Positions 8,742 to 17,581 of a DNA stretch of 64,000 nt are shown here, in pieces. The notes below the pieces were generated by a model, which saw only the letters and a program-made list of their open reading frames with translations, did not search any database and was not told where the DNA came from. Position 1 is the stretch's first letter. Every line of letters starts with the position of its first letter. The translations under genes were made by a program, and so were the position numbers. Source of the DNA: Verrucomicrobiaceae bacterium (lineage in GTDB: Bacteria > Verrucomicrobiota > Verrucomicrobiia > Chthoniobacterales > JAATET01); contig JAIYAZ010000105.1 in the NCBI GenBank assembly GCA_027488755.1, forward strand, positions 19,900 through 83,899, read 5' to 3'.

Positions 8742-9750
8742 CGTCGCGAAGTTTCTCAAGCCGGACAGCCTCTTCAACCGGCAGGACGGCACCATCACCG
8801 GCTTCCTCGCCGAGCGCGACGGCCGCGTGGTTGGCCGCATCGCCGCGATCGTCAACCGCTCCCACAACCGCTACTGGCAGGACCAGATCGGCTTCTTTGG
8901 CTGGTTTGCCTGCGAGGACAACGCCGAGACCGCCCGCGCGCTCTTTGCCGAAGCCGCCCGCGTGCTCCGCGAGGCCGGCTGCACGGCCATCCGCGGCCCC
9001 TACAACCCGAACATCAACGAGGAATGCGGCCTCCTTACCGAGGGCTCCCACGAACCGCCCAACATCTCGGTGCCGTGGAATCCGCCCTACTACGCCGCGC
9101 TGGTTGAGGCGGCCGGGTTCGAGGTTACGCGCACCCTTTACGGCTACCACCTCCCTCTGCACATCGGCATCCCGAGCCGCGTGCAGAAAATCGCCGCCCG
9201 GCTCAAGCAGCGCTCGCCCGACATTCACATCCGCTCGTTTGACATGAAACGGCTCGACGAGGAGCTGCGCCTCGCCCACCGGCTCTACAACGTCACGCTC
9301 GACCGCAACTGGGGCTTCGTTCCCATCTCCGAGGCCGACCTCCTCGCGGCCGCCGACGACCTCAAGGCCTTCGCGGATCCCGATTTCCTCATCTTTGCCG
9401 AGGTCAACGGCGTGCCCGCCGGCTTCATGCTCACGCTGCCGAACTTCAACGAAATCCTCGCCGGCACCAAACGCTGCCCGCGCTGGCTCCGGCTCCCGTG
9501 GATCCTCTGGCTCATGAAAACCCGCCGCATCCGCAGCGTGCGCCAGGCCGTGCTGGGCGTCGCGCCCGAGCACCGCGACCGCGGCATCGCCGCCCTCATG
9601 TGCAACGAAATGGTCCTGCGCACGCAGAAAACCGCGGAGTTCGCCGAGCTTTCCTGGATCGAGGCGAATAACACCGAAGTCATCAACCTGATTGGTCTCA
9701 TGGGAGCCCACCAATCCCGCACCTTCCTGATTTACGAGAAAGCGTTGTGA
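8632..9750 (+). CDS. BcerS-like/YghO-like GNAT-fold protein, putative bacterial ceramide synthase
   Basis: RFETVPETLHGTDPSFIPPFPGSVAKFL...GFLAERDGRVVGRIAAIVNRSHNRY...GFFGWFACEDNAETARALF...AIRGPYNPNINEECGLL; family-typical N-terminus. ATG 8632 is the best in-frame start. Confidence 0.7.
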   Translation: MFSISACHTPRDRTRFETVPETLHGTDPSFIPPFPGSVAKFLKPDSLFNRQDGTITGFLAERDGRVVGRIAAIVNRSHNRYWQDQIGFFGWFACEDNAETARALFAEAARVLREAGCTAIRGPYNPNINEECGLLTEGSHEPPNISVPWNPPYYAALVEAAGFEVTRTLYGYHLPLHIGIPSRVQKIAARLKQRSPDIHIRSFDMKRLDEELRLAHRLYNVTLDRNWGFVPISEADLLAAADDLKAFADPDFLIFAEVNGVPAGFMLTLPNFNEILAGTKRCPRWLRLPWILWLMKTRRIRSVRQAVLGVAPEHRDRGIAALMCNEMVLRTQKTAEFAELSWIEANNTEVINLIGLMGAHQSRTFLIYEKAL

Positions 9751-9787
9751 GCCTGTGTCCGGCCGCGTCGCGCACCTTCGCTCACCC

Positions 9788-10768
9788 GTGAAACTTCTCC
9801 TCACCGGCGCCACCGGCTTCGTCGGACAGAACCTCCTCCTCGCCGCTCTCGCCTCCGGGCGCTTCACCGAGATCCTCACGCCCGTCCGCGATCCGGAGAA
9901 ACTCACGCGCCAGCTTGCCTTCGAGGGCGTCAACCCCGGCCCCGCCCTGCGCGTCACCGCCTGGCAGGACCCCGTCCCCGGCGACGTCACCCACGCCGTC
10001 CACTGCGCCGGCTCCCTCTTTGCCCGCGACCGCGCCACCTGCTTCCGCGTCAACGTCGACGACACCCTCCGCCTCCTCGCGCCGTTGCCCGCCGCCGCCC
10101 GCGTGCTCGTGCTCTCCTCGCAAAGCGCCGGTGGCCCCACCCCGCCCGGCCGCGAGGCCCGCACCGCCGCGGACCTGGACACCCCGCTCACCTGGTATGG
10201 CGAATCCAAGCTCGCCATGGAGCAACGGCTCGCCGCCGAGCGGCCCGACGCCATGGTCTGGCGGCCGCCCATGATCCTCGGCCCCCGCGACCGCGCCACC
10301 CTCCCGCTTTTCCAAATGGCCGCCGGCCCGCTCCGCATCAAGCCCGGCCTGCGCCCGAAAGCCTACAGCTGGATCGCCGTCGACGACCTCGTCCGCGCCA
10401 TCCTCCACGCCATCCAAAATCCAAAATCCAAAATCGAAAATCCAATGGGCGTCGCCGCCCCCGAGCCGATCACCGACACCGAGCTCATCGCCACCGCCGC
10501 CGCCGTGATGGGGGCCCGCGGCCGCACGCTCGCGCTGCCACACCCGGTCATCCGGCTGGTGTCGGCCGTGGTCGATGCCGTGCCGCCCCTGCGCGAAGGC
10601 ACGCCGAGCCTTACGCGCGACCGCGCGCGGGAAATCTTCCCCGAGCGCTGGGTGCTGGATGCCTCGGTCTTTCGGGAGCACTTCGCCGTCGGCCCCTTCG
10701 CCGGGCTCTCGGAGACCCTCGCCGCCACCCACGCCTGGTATGTGCGCGCGGGCCAGTTGCCGGGATGA
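9788..10768 (+). CDS. NAD-dependent epimerase/dehydratase (extended SDR); candidate ceramide reductase-like
   Basis: VKLLLTGATGFVGQNLLLAAL Rossmann motif; HCAGS; YGESKLAMEQ (YxxxK). Start GTG 9788. Confidence 0.75.
   Translation: MKLLLTGATGFVGQNLLLAALASGRFTEILTPVRDPEKLTRQLAFEGVNPGPALRVTAWQDPVPGDVTHAVHCAGSLFARDRATCFRVNVDDTLRLLAPLPAAARVLVLSSQSAGGPTPPGREARTAADLDTPLTWYGESKLAMEQRLAAERPDAMVWRPPMILGPRDRATLPLFQMAAGPLRIKPGLRPKAYSWIAVDDLVRAILHAIQNPKSKIENPMGVAAPEPITDTELIATAAAVMGARGRTLALPHPVIRLVSAVVDAVPPLREGTPSLTRDRAREIFPERWVLDASVFREHFAVGPFAGLSETLAATHAWYVRAGQLPG
10412..10446 (+). repeat. Heptanucleotide tandem repeat (ATCCAAA)n, about 5 units, inside CDS
   Basis: atccaaa atccaaa atccaaa atcgaaa atccaat; encodes [12 protein letters not shown]. 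Confidence 0.9.
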
Positions 10769-10799
10769 CAATCCCCCCGGCGTGCGTTATAGGGCGCAC

Positions 10800-11009
10800 G
10801 TGAAAGAGCAAATCGAGGCCTTGTTGCGGGCGACGCCGTTCGAGCCCTTTGCCGTCGAGATCGATCAGGATCTCGCGTGGTCCATCCCGTCGCCGGATCA
10901 CGCCATGGCGGCGAAGTCCGCGCTCGTCATCGAGGACGACGCCGGACTCGTGCACCTCGTTTCCTATCGCCACATCCGGCAGGTCGTCCACAAGGCGCCC
11001 GCGCCCTGA
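10800..11009 (+). CDS. Small uncharacterised protein
   Basis: GTG start; VKEQIEALLRATPFEPFAVEIDQDLAWSIPSPDHAMAAKSALVIEDDAGLVHLVSYRHIRQVVHKAPAP. Confidence 0.55.
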   Translation: MKEQIEALLRATPFEPFAVEIDQDLAWSIPSPDHAMAAKSALVIEDDAGLVHLVSYRHIRQVVHKAPAP

Positions 11010-11062
11010 TCCCGGGGCGCGCTTGAATTGCCCGGCGGGTTCACGTAACAACGAACGCACCG

Positions 11063-11788
11063 ATGACCGTTCGTGCCCTCCTCTTCGCCCCGCTTGCCAT
11101 CGCCCTCTCCGGCTGCTTCTGGGGGGGCTCCGTCAAGGAATCCGCGCCCACCGCGCAGCGCATCGTGCGCATCGACTGGTATGGCCAGCAATGCTTCCGC
11201 ATCAAAAGCGCGCTCGGCATTGCGGTGCTGACGAATCCCTTCGCGCCCGGCACCACGGAATTCAGCGCGCCGAAGAACCTCGCCCCCGAGATCATTCTCG
11301 TTTCGACCGAGAAGCCCGACGCGAACTACGTGGACCTCGTGGACAACACGCCGCACATCCTCCGCGGCAGCGTGGGCGTCGGCACGAACACCTCCTCGGG
11401 CCTGCGCATCCTCGGCGTGCCCGTCTTCAAGAATCCCGAGACCCAGGACGTCGGCGACATGAACGTCATCTACCGCTGGTCGATGGACGGCCTCCGCTTC
11501 TGCTTCCTCGGTCAGCTGGGCACGCTGCCGCCCCCGGCCGACCTCCAGCGCATTGGCCGCGTGGACGTGCTCTTCATCCCCGCCTCCGGCACGCTCACCG
11601 GCGCCCAGCGCCAGCAGATCGTCGAGGCGCTCCAGCCGCGCATCATTGTGCCGATGGGCTCGAGCGGGGCCGTCTCGCGCTACGCCTCGGGTTACACCGC
11701 GGTCTACCGCCTGAGCGGCTCGGCGGCGCTGCTCTCCCGCGATTCGCTGCCGGCGGTGCCCACCGTGCTTGTCTTTCGCGCGCCCTGA
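11063..11788 (+). CDS. UlaG/MBL-fold-like lipoprotein lacking canonical metal ligands
   Basis: Lipobox-like LSGC; RIVRIDWYGQQCFRIKS...ILVSTEKPDANYVDLVDNTPHILRG...LGQLGTLPP...GRVDVLFIPASGTLT...RIIVPMGSSG layout of MBL-fold hydrolases. Confidence 0.65.
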   Translation: MTVRALLFAPLAIALSGCFWGGSVKESAPTAQRIVRIDWYGQQCFRIKSALGIAVLTNPFAPGTTEFSAPKNLAPEIILVSTEKPDANYVDLVDNTPHILRGSVGVGTNTSSGLRILGVPVFKNPETQDVGDMNVIYRWSMDGLRFCFLGQLGTLPPPADLQRIGRVDVLFIPASGTLTGAQRQQIVEALQPRIIVPMGSSGAVSRYASGYTAVYRLSGSAALLSRDSLPAVPTVLVFRAP

Positions 11789-11794
11789 TTTCCC

Positions 11795-13057
11795 ATGAAT
11801 GTTCTTGTCGTTGGCTCGGGGGGACGGGAGCACGCGCTTGCGTGGAAAATCGCGAAGTCGCCCCGCGTGGAAAAGGTGTTCTGCGCCCCGGGCAACGCGG
11901 GCAGCGGCCGCTTCGGCGGCAACGTTCCGCTCGCCGCCTCGGACCACGCCGGGCTCATTGATTTCGCCCGCCGGGAGCGGGTGGGCCTCACCGTGATCGG
12001 GCCCGACGACGCGCTGGCGGCCGGCATCGTGGATGACTTTCGCGCGGCGGGGTTGCGGGCCTTCGGACCGGAGGCGGCCGCGGCGCGCCTCGAATCCTCG
12101 AAGGCCTTCGCGAAGGATTTCATGCGCCGCCACGGCATTCCCACGGCCGATTACCGCGAGTTCACCGACAGCGCGGAGGCGCGGGCGTATTGCGCCACGG
12201 CGAGTTACCCGCTCGTCGTGAAGGCCGATGGTCTCGCGCTCGGCAAGGGCGTGGTCATCGCCCAGGACATCGCCGAGGCCTGCGAGGCCATTCACCAATC
12301 GATGGAGGCCGCCGTCTTTGGCGACGCCGGCCGGCGCGTGGTGATCGAGGAATTCCTCGTCGGCACGGAGTGCTCGATCCACGCGCTCATCGACGGCTCC
12401 AGCCACCTGCTGTTTCCCGACGCGCGCGACCACAAGCAGGCCTTCGACGGGAACGTGGGCCCGAACACGGGCGGCATGGGCACCGTCTCGCCCAGCGGCC
12501 GGCTGGACGACGCGCTACTCGAGCGCGTGCGCACCGAGGTGCTTGATCGCTTTGTGGCCGGGGCGAAGGCCGATGGGCTGGATTTTCGCGGCATGCTTTT
12601 CCCGGGGCTGATGCTTACGGCCGACGGCCCGAAGGTGCTCGAGTTCAACTGCCGCTGGGGCGATCCCGAGACGCAGGTGCTCGTGCGCCGGCTCGAGAGC
12701 GACGTGGTCGATTTGCTCGAGGCCACGATCGACGGCACGCTGGCGTCCTGCGCCCCGACGTGGAGCGGGGAGACGGCGGTGTGCGTGATCCTCGCCTCCG
12801 GCGGCTACCCGGGGTCCTACCAAAAGGGTCTGCCCATCACCGGCATCGACCGCGCCGAGGCGCGGGACGGCGTGGTGGTCTTCCACGCGGGCACGACGGG
12901 GTCCCCCGACGGGCTGGTAACCAACGGCGGCCGCGTGCTCGGCGTCACCGCGCTGGGGGCCGACGTGGCGGCGGCGCGCGCCGCGGCCTACGCGGCGGCG
13001 GACGAGATTCATTTTGCGAACGCGCAGCGTCGCAACGACATTGGCGTCGCCCCGTGA
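11795..13057 (+). CDS. purD: Phosphoribosylamine--glycine ligase
   Basis: MNVLVVGSGGREHALAWKI...GNVGPNTGGMGTVSP...LEFNCRWGDPETQ. Confidence 0.95.
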   Translation: MNVLVVGSGGREHALAWKIAKSPRVEKVFCAPGNAGSGRFGGNVPLAASDHAGLIDFARRERVGLTVIGPDDALAAGIVDDFRAAGLRAFGPEAAAARLESSKAFAKDFMRRHGIPTADYREFTDSAEARAYCATASYPLVVKADGLALGKGVVIAQDIAEACEAIHQSMEAAVFGDAGRRVVIEEFLVGTECSIHALIDGSSHLLFPDARDHKQAFDGNVGPNTGGMGTVSPSGRLDDALLERVRTEVLDRFVAGAKADGLDFRGMLFPGLMLTADGPKVLEFNCRWGDPETQVLVRRLESDVVDLLEATIDGTLASCAPTWSGETAVCVILASGGYPGSYQKGLPITGIDRAEARDGVVVFHAGTTGSPDGLVTNGGRVLGVTALGADVAAARAAAYAAADEIHFANAQRRNDIGVAP

Positions 13058-14172
13058 AGATCCTGCGTTTGCTCCCCGTCCTCGCGCTCGGCGCCACCGC
13101 TTGGGCGCAGACGCCCGCGCCGAGTCCGGCGGCCTCCCCTTCGCCCAGCGCGGCTCCGTCGCCCTCGCCGAGCGCGACCCCCACGCCGCCGCCGACCCTC
13201 ACGCCGCGCGCGATCATCAACGTGCTGAGCGATTCGCAGCTCGATCAGGCCATCGCGAGCCTGAAGGCCACCTTTCTCGACGCGGGTCGCACGAACGACC
13301 GCGAGTTGCGCCGCGCCACGCTCGAGGGGCTTATCGACCGGCTGTCGCCCGGGGTGCTCATCAGCACGGAGTTTGCCGTCAAGCAGACGCCGGTCGCGCC
13401 GCCGTTCCTCGCGGAGATTCTCGACGCGCGCATCGGTTACGTGCGGCCCGGGGTGCTTGACCGCGAGGCGCTGGCCCAGCTCGATGCGGCGCTGGCGAGC
13501 TTCAACGCCAAGGGGCTGAAGGCGGCCATTCTCGACCTGCGCGGGGAACCGCCGGGGCGCGACTATGAGCTCGCGGCGGATTTTGCGCGGCGGTTCTCCC
13601 CGCGCGGTCGGGTGTTGTTTTCCATCGAAAAGCCCAGCGCGAAGCAGGAGCGGATTTTGACGGCGAGCGGTGATCCGGCGTTTGGCGGGATTCTGGTGAT
13701 CCTCACCGACGCGGAGACGAGCGGGGCCGCGGAGGCGCTCGCCGCGACGCTGCGGCTGAACGCGAACGCGATGATCGTCGGGGCGACGACGCGCGGCGAG
13801 GCCGTGGAGTTCGCCGACGTGCCGCTGGGCGACGGGAAGCTGCTGCGCGTGGCGGTGGCCCAGGTTTCGCTGCCGGACGTGGGGCCGATTTTTCCCGGCG
13901 GGGTGAAGCCCGACATCGCCGCGGCGCTGCCGCCCGACGTGCAGGCCCGGATCTTCGCGCAGACGAAGGAGAAGGGCGTGAGCCAGTTTGTGTTTGAGAG
14001 CGAGCGGCCGCACCTCAATGAGGCCGCGCTGGTGAGCAACACCAATCCCGAGCTGGACCCCGCCGTCGTGCGCGGCGGCAAGCGCGACGAGGTGTGGGAC
14101 ACCGTGCTGCAGCGGGCGGTGGATCTCGTCACCGCCATCAGCTTTTACCACGACCGCCCGGACAAGCCGTGA
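13054..14172 (+). CDS. S41 (C-terminal processing peptidase)-like secreted protein, probable pseudoenzyme
   Basis: GTG start overlapping purD stop (GTGA); signal peptide; Pro/Ser-rich linker; LKAAILDLRG...IVGATTRGEAVEFADVPLGDGKLLRVAVAQVSLPDVGPIFPGGVKPDI like CTP C-terminal core. Confidence 0.65.
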   Translation: MKILRLLPVLALGATAWAQTPAPSPAASPSPSAAPSPSPSATPTPPPTLTPRAIINVLSDSQLDQAIASLKATFLDAGRTNDRELRRATLEGLIDRLSPGVLISTEFAVKQTPVAPPFLAEILDARIGYVRPGVLDREALAQLDAALASFNAKGLKAAILDLRGEPPGRDYELAADFARRFSPRGRVLFSIEKPSAKQERILTASGDPAFGGILVILTDAETSGAAEALAATLRLNANAMIVGATTRGEAVEFADVPLGDGKLLRVAVAQVSLPDVGPIFPGGVKPDIAAALPPDVQARIFAQTKEKGVSQFVFESERPHLNEAALVSNTNPELDPAVVRGGKRDEVWDTVLQRAVDLVTAISFYHDRPDKP

Positions 14173-14185
14173 GCGGGGGGTGCCC

Positions 14186-15343
14186 TTAGCCGAGCCGGAC
14201 GGCGCGGGTCTTGTCGAGCTTGAGGATGCCGGTGGTGCCGGCGTCGAGGGGCGCTTTCGGGTCGGTGATTTTTTCGCCGTTGAGCTGGATGCTGCCCTGT
14301 TCGACGAGGCGGCGCACGTCGCTGCGGGAGCGGGTGGCGCCGAGGCTGGCGAAGGCGGCGACGACGTTCGAGACGAGGTCCTGCCCGGGCAGGAGCGCGA
14401 AGGTGGGGAGGTCGGCGCTGGCGAGGTCGCGCTGGCTGAAGCGGGCGTTGAAGTCCTCGAGCGCGTGGGCGGCGTCGGCCTCGGAGTGGAAGCGGGCGAC
14501 GATGCGGCGGGCGAGTTCCTTCTTGGCCACCATGGGGTGGGTGTCCGCGGCGAGCGATTCGTTGAGGAGAAGCTCGTAGTAGCCGGCCATCGCGGCGTCG
14601 GGGATGGACATGAGCTTGCCGAACATGGAGACGGGCGGCTCGGTGACGCCGACGGAGTTGCCGAGGCTTTTGCTCATCTTCTGCGTGCCGTCGAGGCCGA
14701 CGAGGATGGGGAGCATCATGGCGACCTGCTGGGGCTGGCCTTCCTCGCGCTGGAGGTCGCGGCCGACCATGATGTTGAAGAGCTGGTCGGTGCCGCCGAG
14801 TTCGATGTCGGCCTGGATTTGCACGGAGTCCCAGCCCTGCATGATGGGGTATTGGATTTCGTGGGCGCGGACGGGCAGGCCGCGGTCGAGGCGGTCGCGG
14901 AAGTCCTCGCGCTGGAGCATCTGCTGGAGGGTGACGCGGCTGTTGAGGCGGATGACCTCCTCGAAGCTCATCATTTCGAACCATTCGCCGTTGAAGACGA
15001 CGCGGGTGCGGGCGGGGTCGAGAATTTTGAAGGCCTGCTCCTGGTAGGTTTTGGCGTTGGCCATGACCTCGTCGTGCGTGAGCTGGGGGCGGGTGGCGGA
15101 GCGGCCGCTGGGGTCGCCGATCATGGCGGTGAAGTCGCCGATGATGAGGATGGCCTGGTGGCCGAGTTCCTGGAACTGGCGGAGCTTGGTGAGGCCGACG
15201 GTGTGGCCGAGGTGGATGTCGGGCGCGGTGGGATCCACGCCGAGCTTCACGCGCAGGGGGCGGCCCTCGGCGAGCTTTTTGCGGAGCTCGTCGGGGCTGA
15301 GAACCTGGGCGCAGTTGCGGAGGAGGTCGGGCAGGGGGTCCAT
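14186..15343 (-). CDS. tyrS: Tyrosine--tRNA ligase
   Basis: LGVDPTAPDIHLGHTVGL, KMSKSLGN, C-terminal S4-like domain. Confidence 0.95.
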   Translation of the reverse strand: MDPLPDLLRNCAQVLSPDELRKKLAEGRPLRVKLGVDPTAPDIHLGHTVGLTKLRQFQELGHQAILIIGDFTAMIGDPSGRSATRPQLTHDEVMANAKTYQEQAFKILDPARTRVVFNGEWFEMMSFEEVIRLNSRVTLQQMLQREDFRDRLDRGLPVRAHEIQYPIMQGWDSVQIQADIELGGTDQLFNIMVGRDLQREEGQPQQVAMMLPILVGLDGTQKMSKSLGNSVGVTEPPVSMFGKLMSIPDAAMAGYYELLLNESLAADTHPMVAKKELARRIVARFHSEADAAHALEDFNARFSQRDLASADLPTFALLPGQDLVSNVVAAFASLGATRSRSDVRRLVEQGSIQLNGEKITDPKAPLDAGTTGILKLDKTRAVRLG

Positions 15344-15356
15344 GGGGGCGGGGAGA

Positions 15357-15908
15357 TTAGTTGCTCTTCCCCTTGTTGAGCAAGTCGCGCACGTCGTCGA
15401 TGGTGAGATCCTTCTGGAGGTTCTGCGTGAATTGATCGAGGCCCTTCTGGGTTTTGCCGGGCACGAGGTAGGGGCGGGGCTGGGTGCCGGCGGCGGTGGT
15501 GTTGCCGGTGGCGAAGGCGCGGGGGGCCTGGGATTCGTTGGTCTGGAATTGGCCGGTGCGGTAGGCGGAGCCCGCGGCGCGGTCGGTTTTGTTTTCCAGC
15601 GCGGATTCGCCGGCGGCGAAGACCTTGCGGCCGAACCAGGGGTTTTTGAGGCCGAAGAAGGAGCGGGTGACGAATTCGCGGCTGGGGGCGGCCTTGATGT
15701 CGCCGTAGCTGTTGGCGGCGAATTTTTTCGTGCCGTAGGCGGGCACGGAGAAGGCCTGGTTTTGCATCGGGTTCACGCGCGTGCTGTCGGGCCGGGCGCT
15801 TTCGATGCGGGCGAGCATGCCCTGCTCCTGTTCCTGGGCGGACGCGGGGGCGGTGCCGGCGAGGAATCCGGCAGCGACGAGGAGAAGCGGCAGGAGGCGG
15901 AGGGGCAT
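15357..15908 (-). CDS. Uncharacterised secreted protein
   Basis: MPLRLLPLLLVAAGFLAGTAPASAQEQ signal peptide-like; no recognised domain. Confidence 0.55.
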   Translation of the reverse strand: MPLRLLPLLLVAAGFLAGTAPASAQEQEQGMLARIESARPDSTRVNPMQNQAFSVPAYGTKKFAANSYGDIKAAPSREFVTRSFFGLKNPWFGRKVFAAGESALENKTDRAAGSAYRTGQFQTNESQAPRAFATGNTTAAGTQPRPYLVPGKTQKGLDQFTQNLQKDLTIDDVRDLLNKGKSN

Positions 15909-15961
15909 GGGTTGCACGGTAAGGCCGCCGTGGCGGGGGACGCAAGCGGGGCGTGGCGCGG

Positions 15962-16633
15962 TTACTGGCCGAGGCCGGGCACCTTGGGTGCGGCCATGGT
16001 CTGGTAACCGGCGGGGATGCGGAAGGTGGAGTCGGGGACGGATTGCTCCTTGATGGAGAGGACGGTCATGGTCGAGGAGCCGGCTTCCCGGGACTTCACG
16101 ATCGTGCGGATGGGGAAGCCGGGGAAGTCGCTGCCGTCGGCGAGCGCGGCCTTCAAGGGGTCGGCGCCGCCGGAGAGCTGGCTCATTTGCTTGAGGAGGG
16201 TTTTCTGGGCGGGGACTTCCGTTTTGGTGATCCAGTAGGTGAGGTCGAGGCCCTGGAAGCTGCCGGTGTATTCCTCGCAGGGGTAGCCGCTGATGGTCTC
16301 GGTGCGGCCGGTGGGCTTGAGATTCGGCTTCTGGCTGGACTGGGCGGCGGCGGCGCGGGCGGCGTCGAGCATGGCCTTCGGCAGCGGCATGGCCATGCGC
16401 TGGGCGTGGAGGAGGGTGGTGATGGTGCCGGCCTTGAAGTCGACGATGCTGCTGAGCTGGTCGCCGATGTCCATGCGGGCGTTCTCGCCTTCGAGCGTCA
16501 TCGTGAGTTTGGTTTTCCCGGGCATGGGGCCGCCGGTTTGGTTGGCCTCCTGGATGAGGACGACGCCGGCGTCGGCGCGGACGGCGAGGGCGAGAAGAAG
16601 CGCCGCGGCGAGGGAGGCGGTCGGGCGGAACAT
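15962..16633 (-). CDS. Secreted DUF4412-like protein
   Basis: MFRPTASLAAALLLALAVRADAG...MTLEGENARMDIGDQLSSIVDFKAGTITTLLHAQRMAMPLP...GYPCEEY. Confidence 0.6.
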   Translation of the reverse strand: MFRPTASLAAALLLALAVRADAGVVLIQEANQTGGPMPGKTKLTMTLEGENARMDIGDQLSSIVDFKAGTITTLLHAQRMAMPLPKAMLDAARAAAAQSSQKPNLKPTGRTETISGYPCEEYTGSFQGLDLTYWITKTEVPAQKTLLKQMSQLSGGADPLKAALADGSDFPGFPIRTIVKSREAGSSTMTVLSIKEQSVPDSTFRIPAGYQTMAAPKVPGLGQ

Positions 16634-16652
16634 GGCGGCGCGGGGCGGGATT

Positions 16653-17117
16653 CTAGCGCGAGAGGTCGGCCTGGCGCAGGACGGGGAAGCCGTCGCCGCG
16701 GAGGACGGCGGACGCGCATTCGATGTCGTCGACGTTGAGCGCGAGCACGGCGCGGCCGCGGGGGCGGATGAGCAGCGGGTAGCTGAAGAGGACGTTGACT
16801 TCGGCCTTGAGCAGGGCGGCGAGGACGTTCGGCAGGTCAACGGCGCCTTCCTTGAGTTCGGTGACGAGGATTTCCGAGACGCTGTGCGGGATGTCGTTTT
16901 CCTCGAAGAGGTATTCGACGCGGTCGGGGTCGCTGACGATGAAGCGGCAGATGGAGCTCTCGGCGGAGTCCTGGATGCTGAGGGCGAGCACGATGATGTT
17001 GTGTTCGCCGAGGAGTTTGACGACCTCAAGGAGGGCGCCGACTTTGTTGTCGAGGAAGACGGAGAAGTGCCGCACTCCCTCGCTGTTGATTCCTTCGGTC
17101 GTAAGCGCTTCGGGCAT
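16653..17117 (-). CDS. ACT domain protein
   Basis: HFSVFLDNKVGALLEVVKLLGEHNIIVLALSIQDS; tandem ACT-like repeat. Confidence 0.8.
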   Translation of the reverse strand: MPEALTTEGINSEGVRHFSVFLDNKVGALLEVVKLLGEHNIIVLALSIQDSAESSICRFIVSDPDRVEYLFEENDIPHSVSEILVTELKEGAVDLPNVLAALLKAEVNVLFSYPLLIRPRGRAVLALNVDDIECASAVLRGDGFPVLRQADLSR

Positions 17118-17581
17118 TATTTGTAGCTGTAGAGAAAACAGACCGGGCCTTTTTCACCCTCGGCGAGGGTGACGCGCACCAGGTGCTTGCCGCTGACGGT
17201 GGCGACCACGCCGGCGGCGGCGCTGGCGCCCTCGGAGTAACTTTGCTGCGGGACGGGCTTGCCGTCCTCGCCGAAGACGCGGACTTCGAGCTTGCGCGCG
17301 GGGCTCACGCCGGCGGCGCAGAACCAGTATTCGTTGCCGGCGAAAAGGTTGACCTCGATGAGTTCGCTTTTGCCGGGCTCGAGCTCGGCGAAGTAGTAGC
17401 CGTCGCGAATTTTGTAGCCGTCGTTGGAGAAGGCGCCGGCGAGTTCGAGGGCGGCGCTGCGGGTGGCGGCGGGGGCGGAGTCGCCCGCGGTTTCGGCGGT
17501 CTCTGCCGGGGTCGGGCTCTGGGCGGCGAGGGGGCCGGCGGCCAGGAGCAGCAGCGGAAGGATGAGGCGCAGGGGCTTCAT
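17117..17581 (-). CDS. Uncharacterised secreted protein
   Basis: MKPLRLILPLLLLAAGPLAAQSPTPAE signal; abuts the upstream and downstream genes. Confidence 0.55.
   Translation of the reverse strand: MKPLRLILPLLLLAAGPLAAQSPTPAETAETAGDSAPAATRSAALELAGAFSNDGYKIRDGYYFAELEPGKSELIEVNLFAGNEYWFCAAGVSPARKLEVRVFGEDGKPVPQQSYSEGASAAAGVVATVSGKHLVRVTLAEGEKGPVCFLYSYK

Noticed and set aside
12760-13053. N-terminal part of the 470-aa ORF 12760-14172
   Set aside because: Out-of-frame overlap with purD; real start is GTG 13054 followed by a signal peptide.
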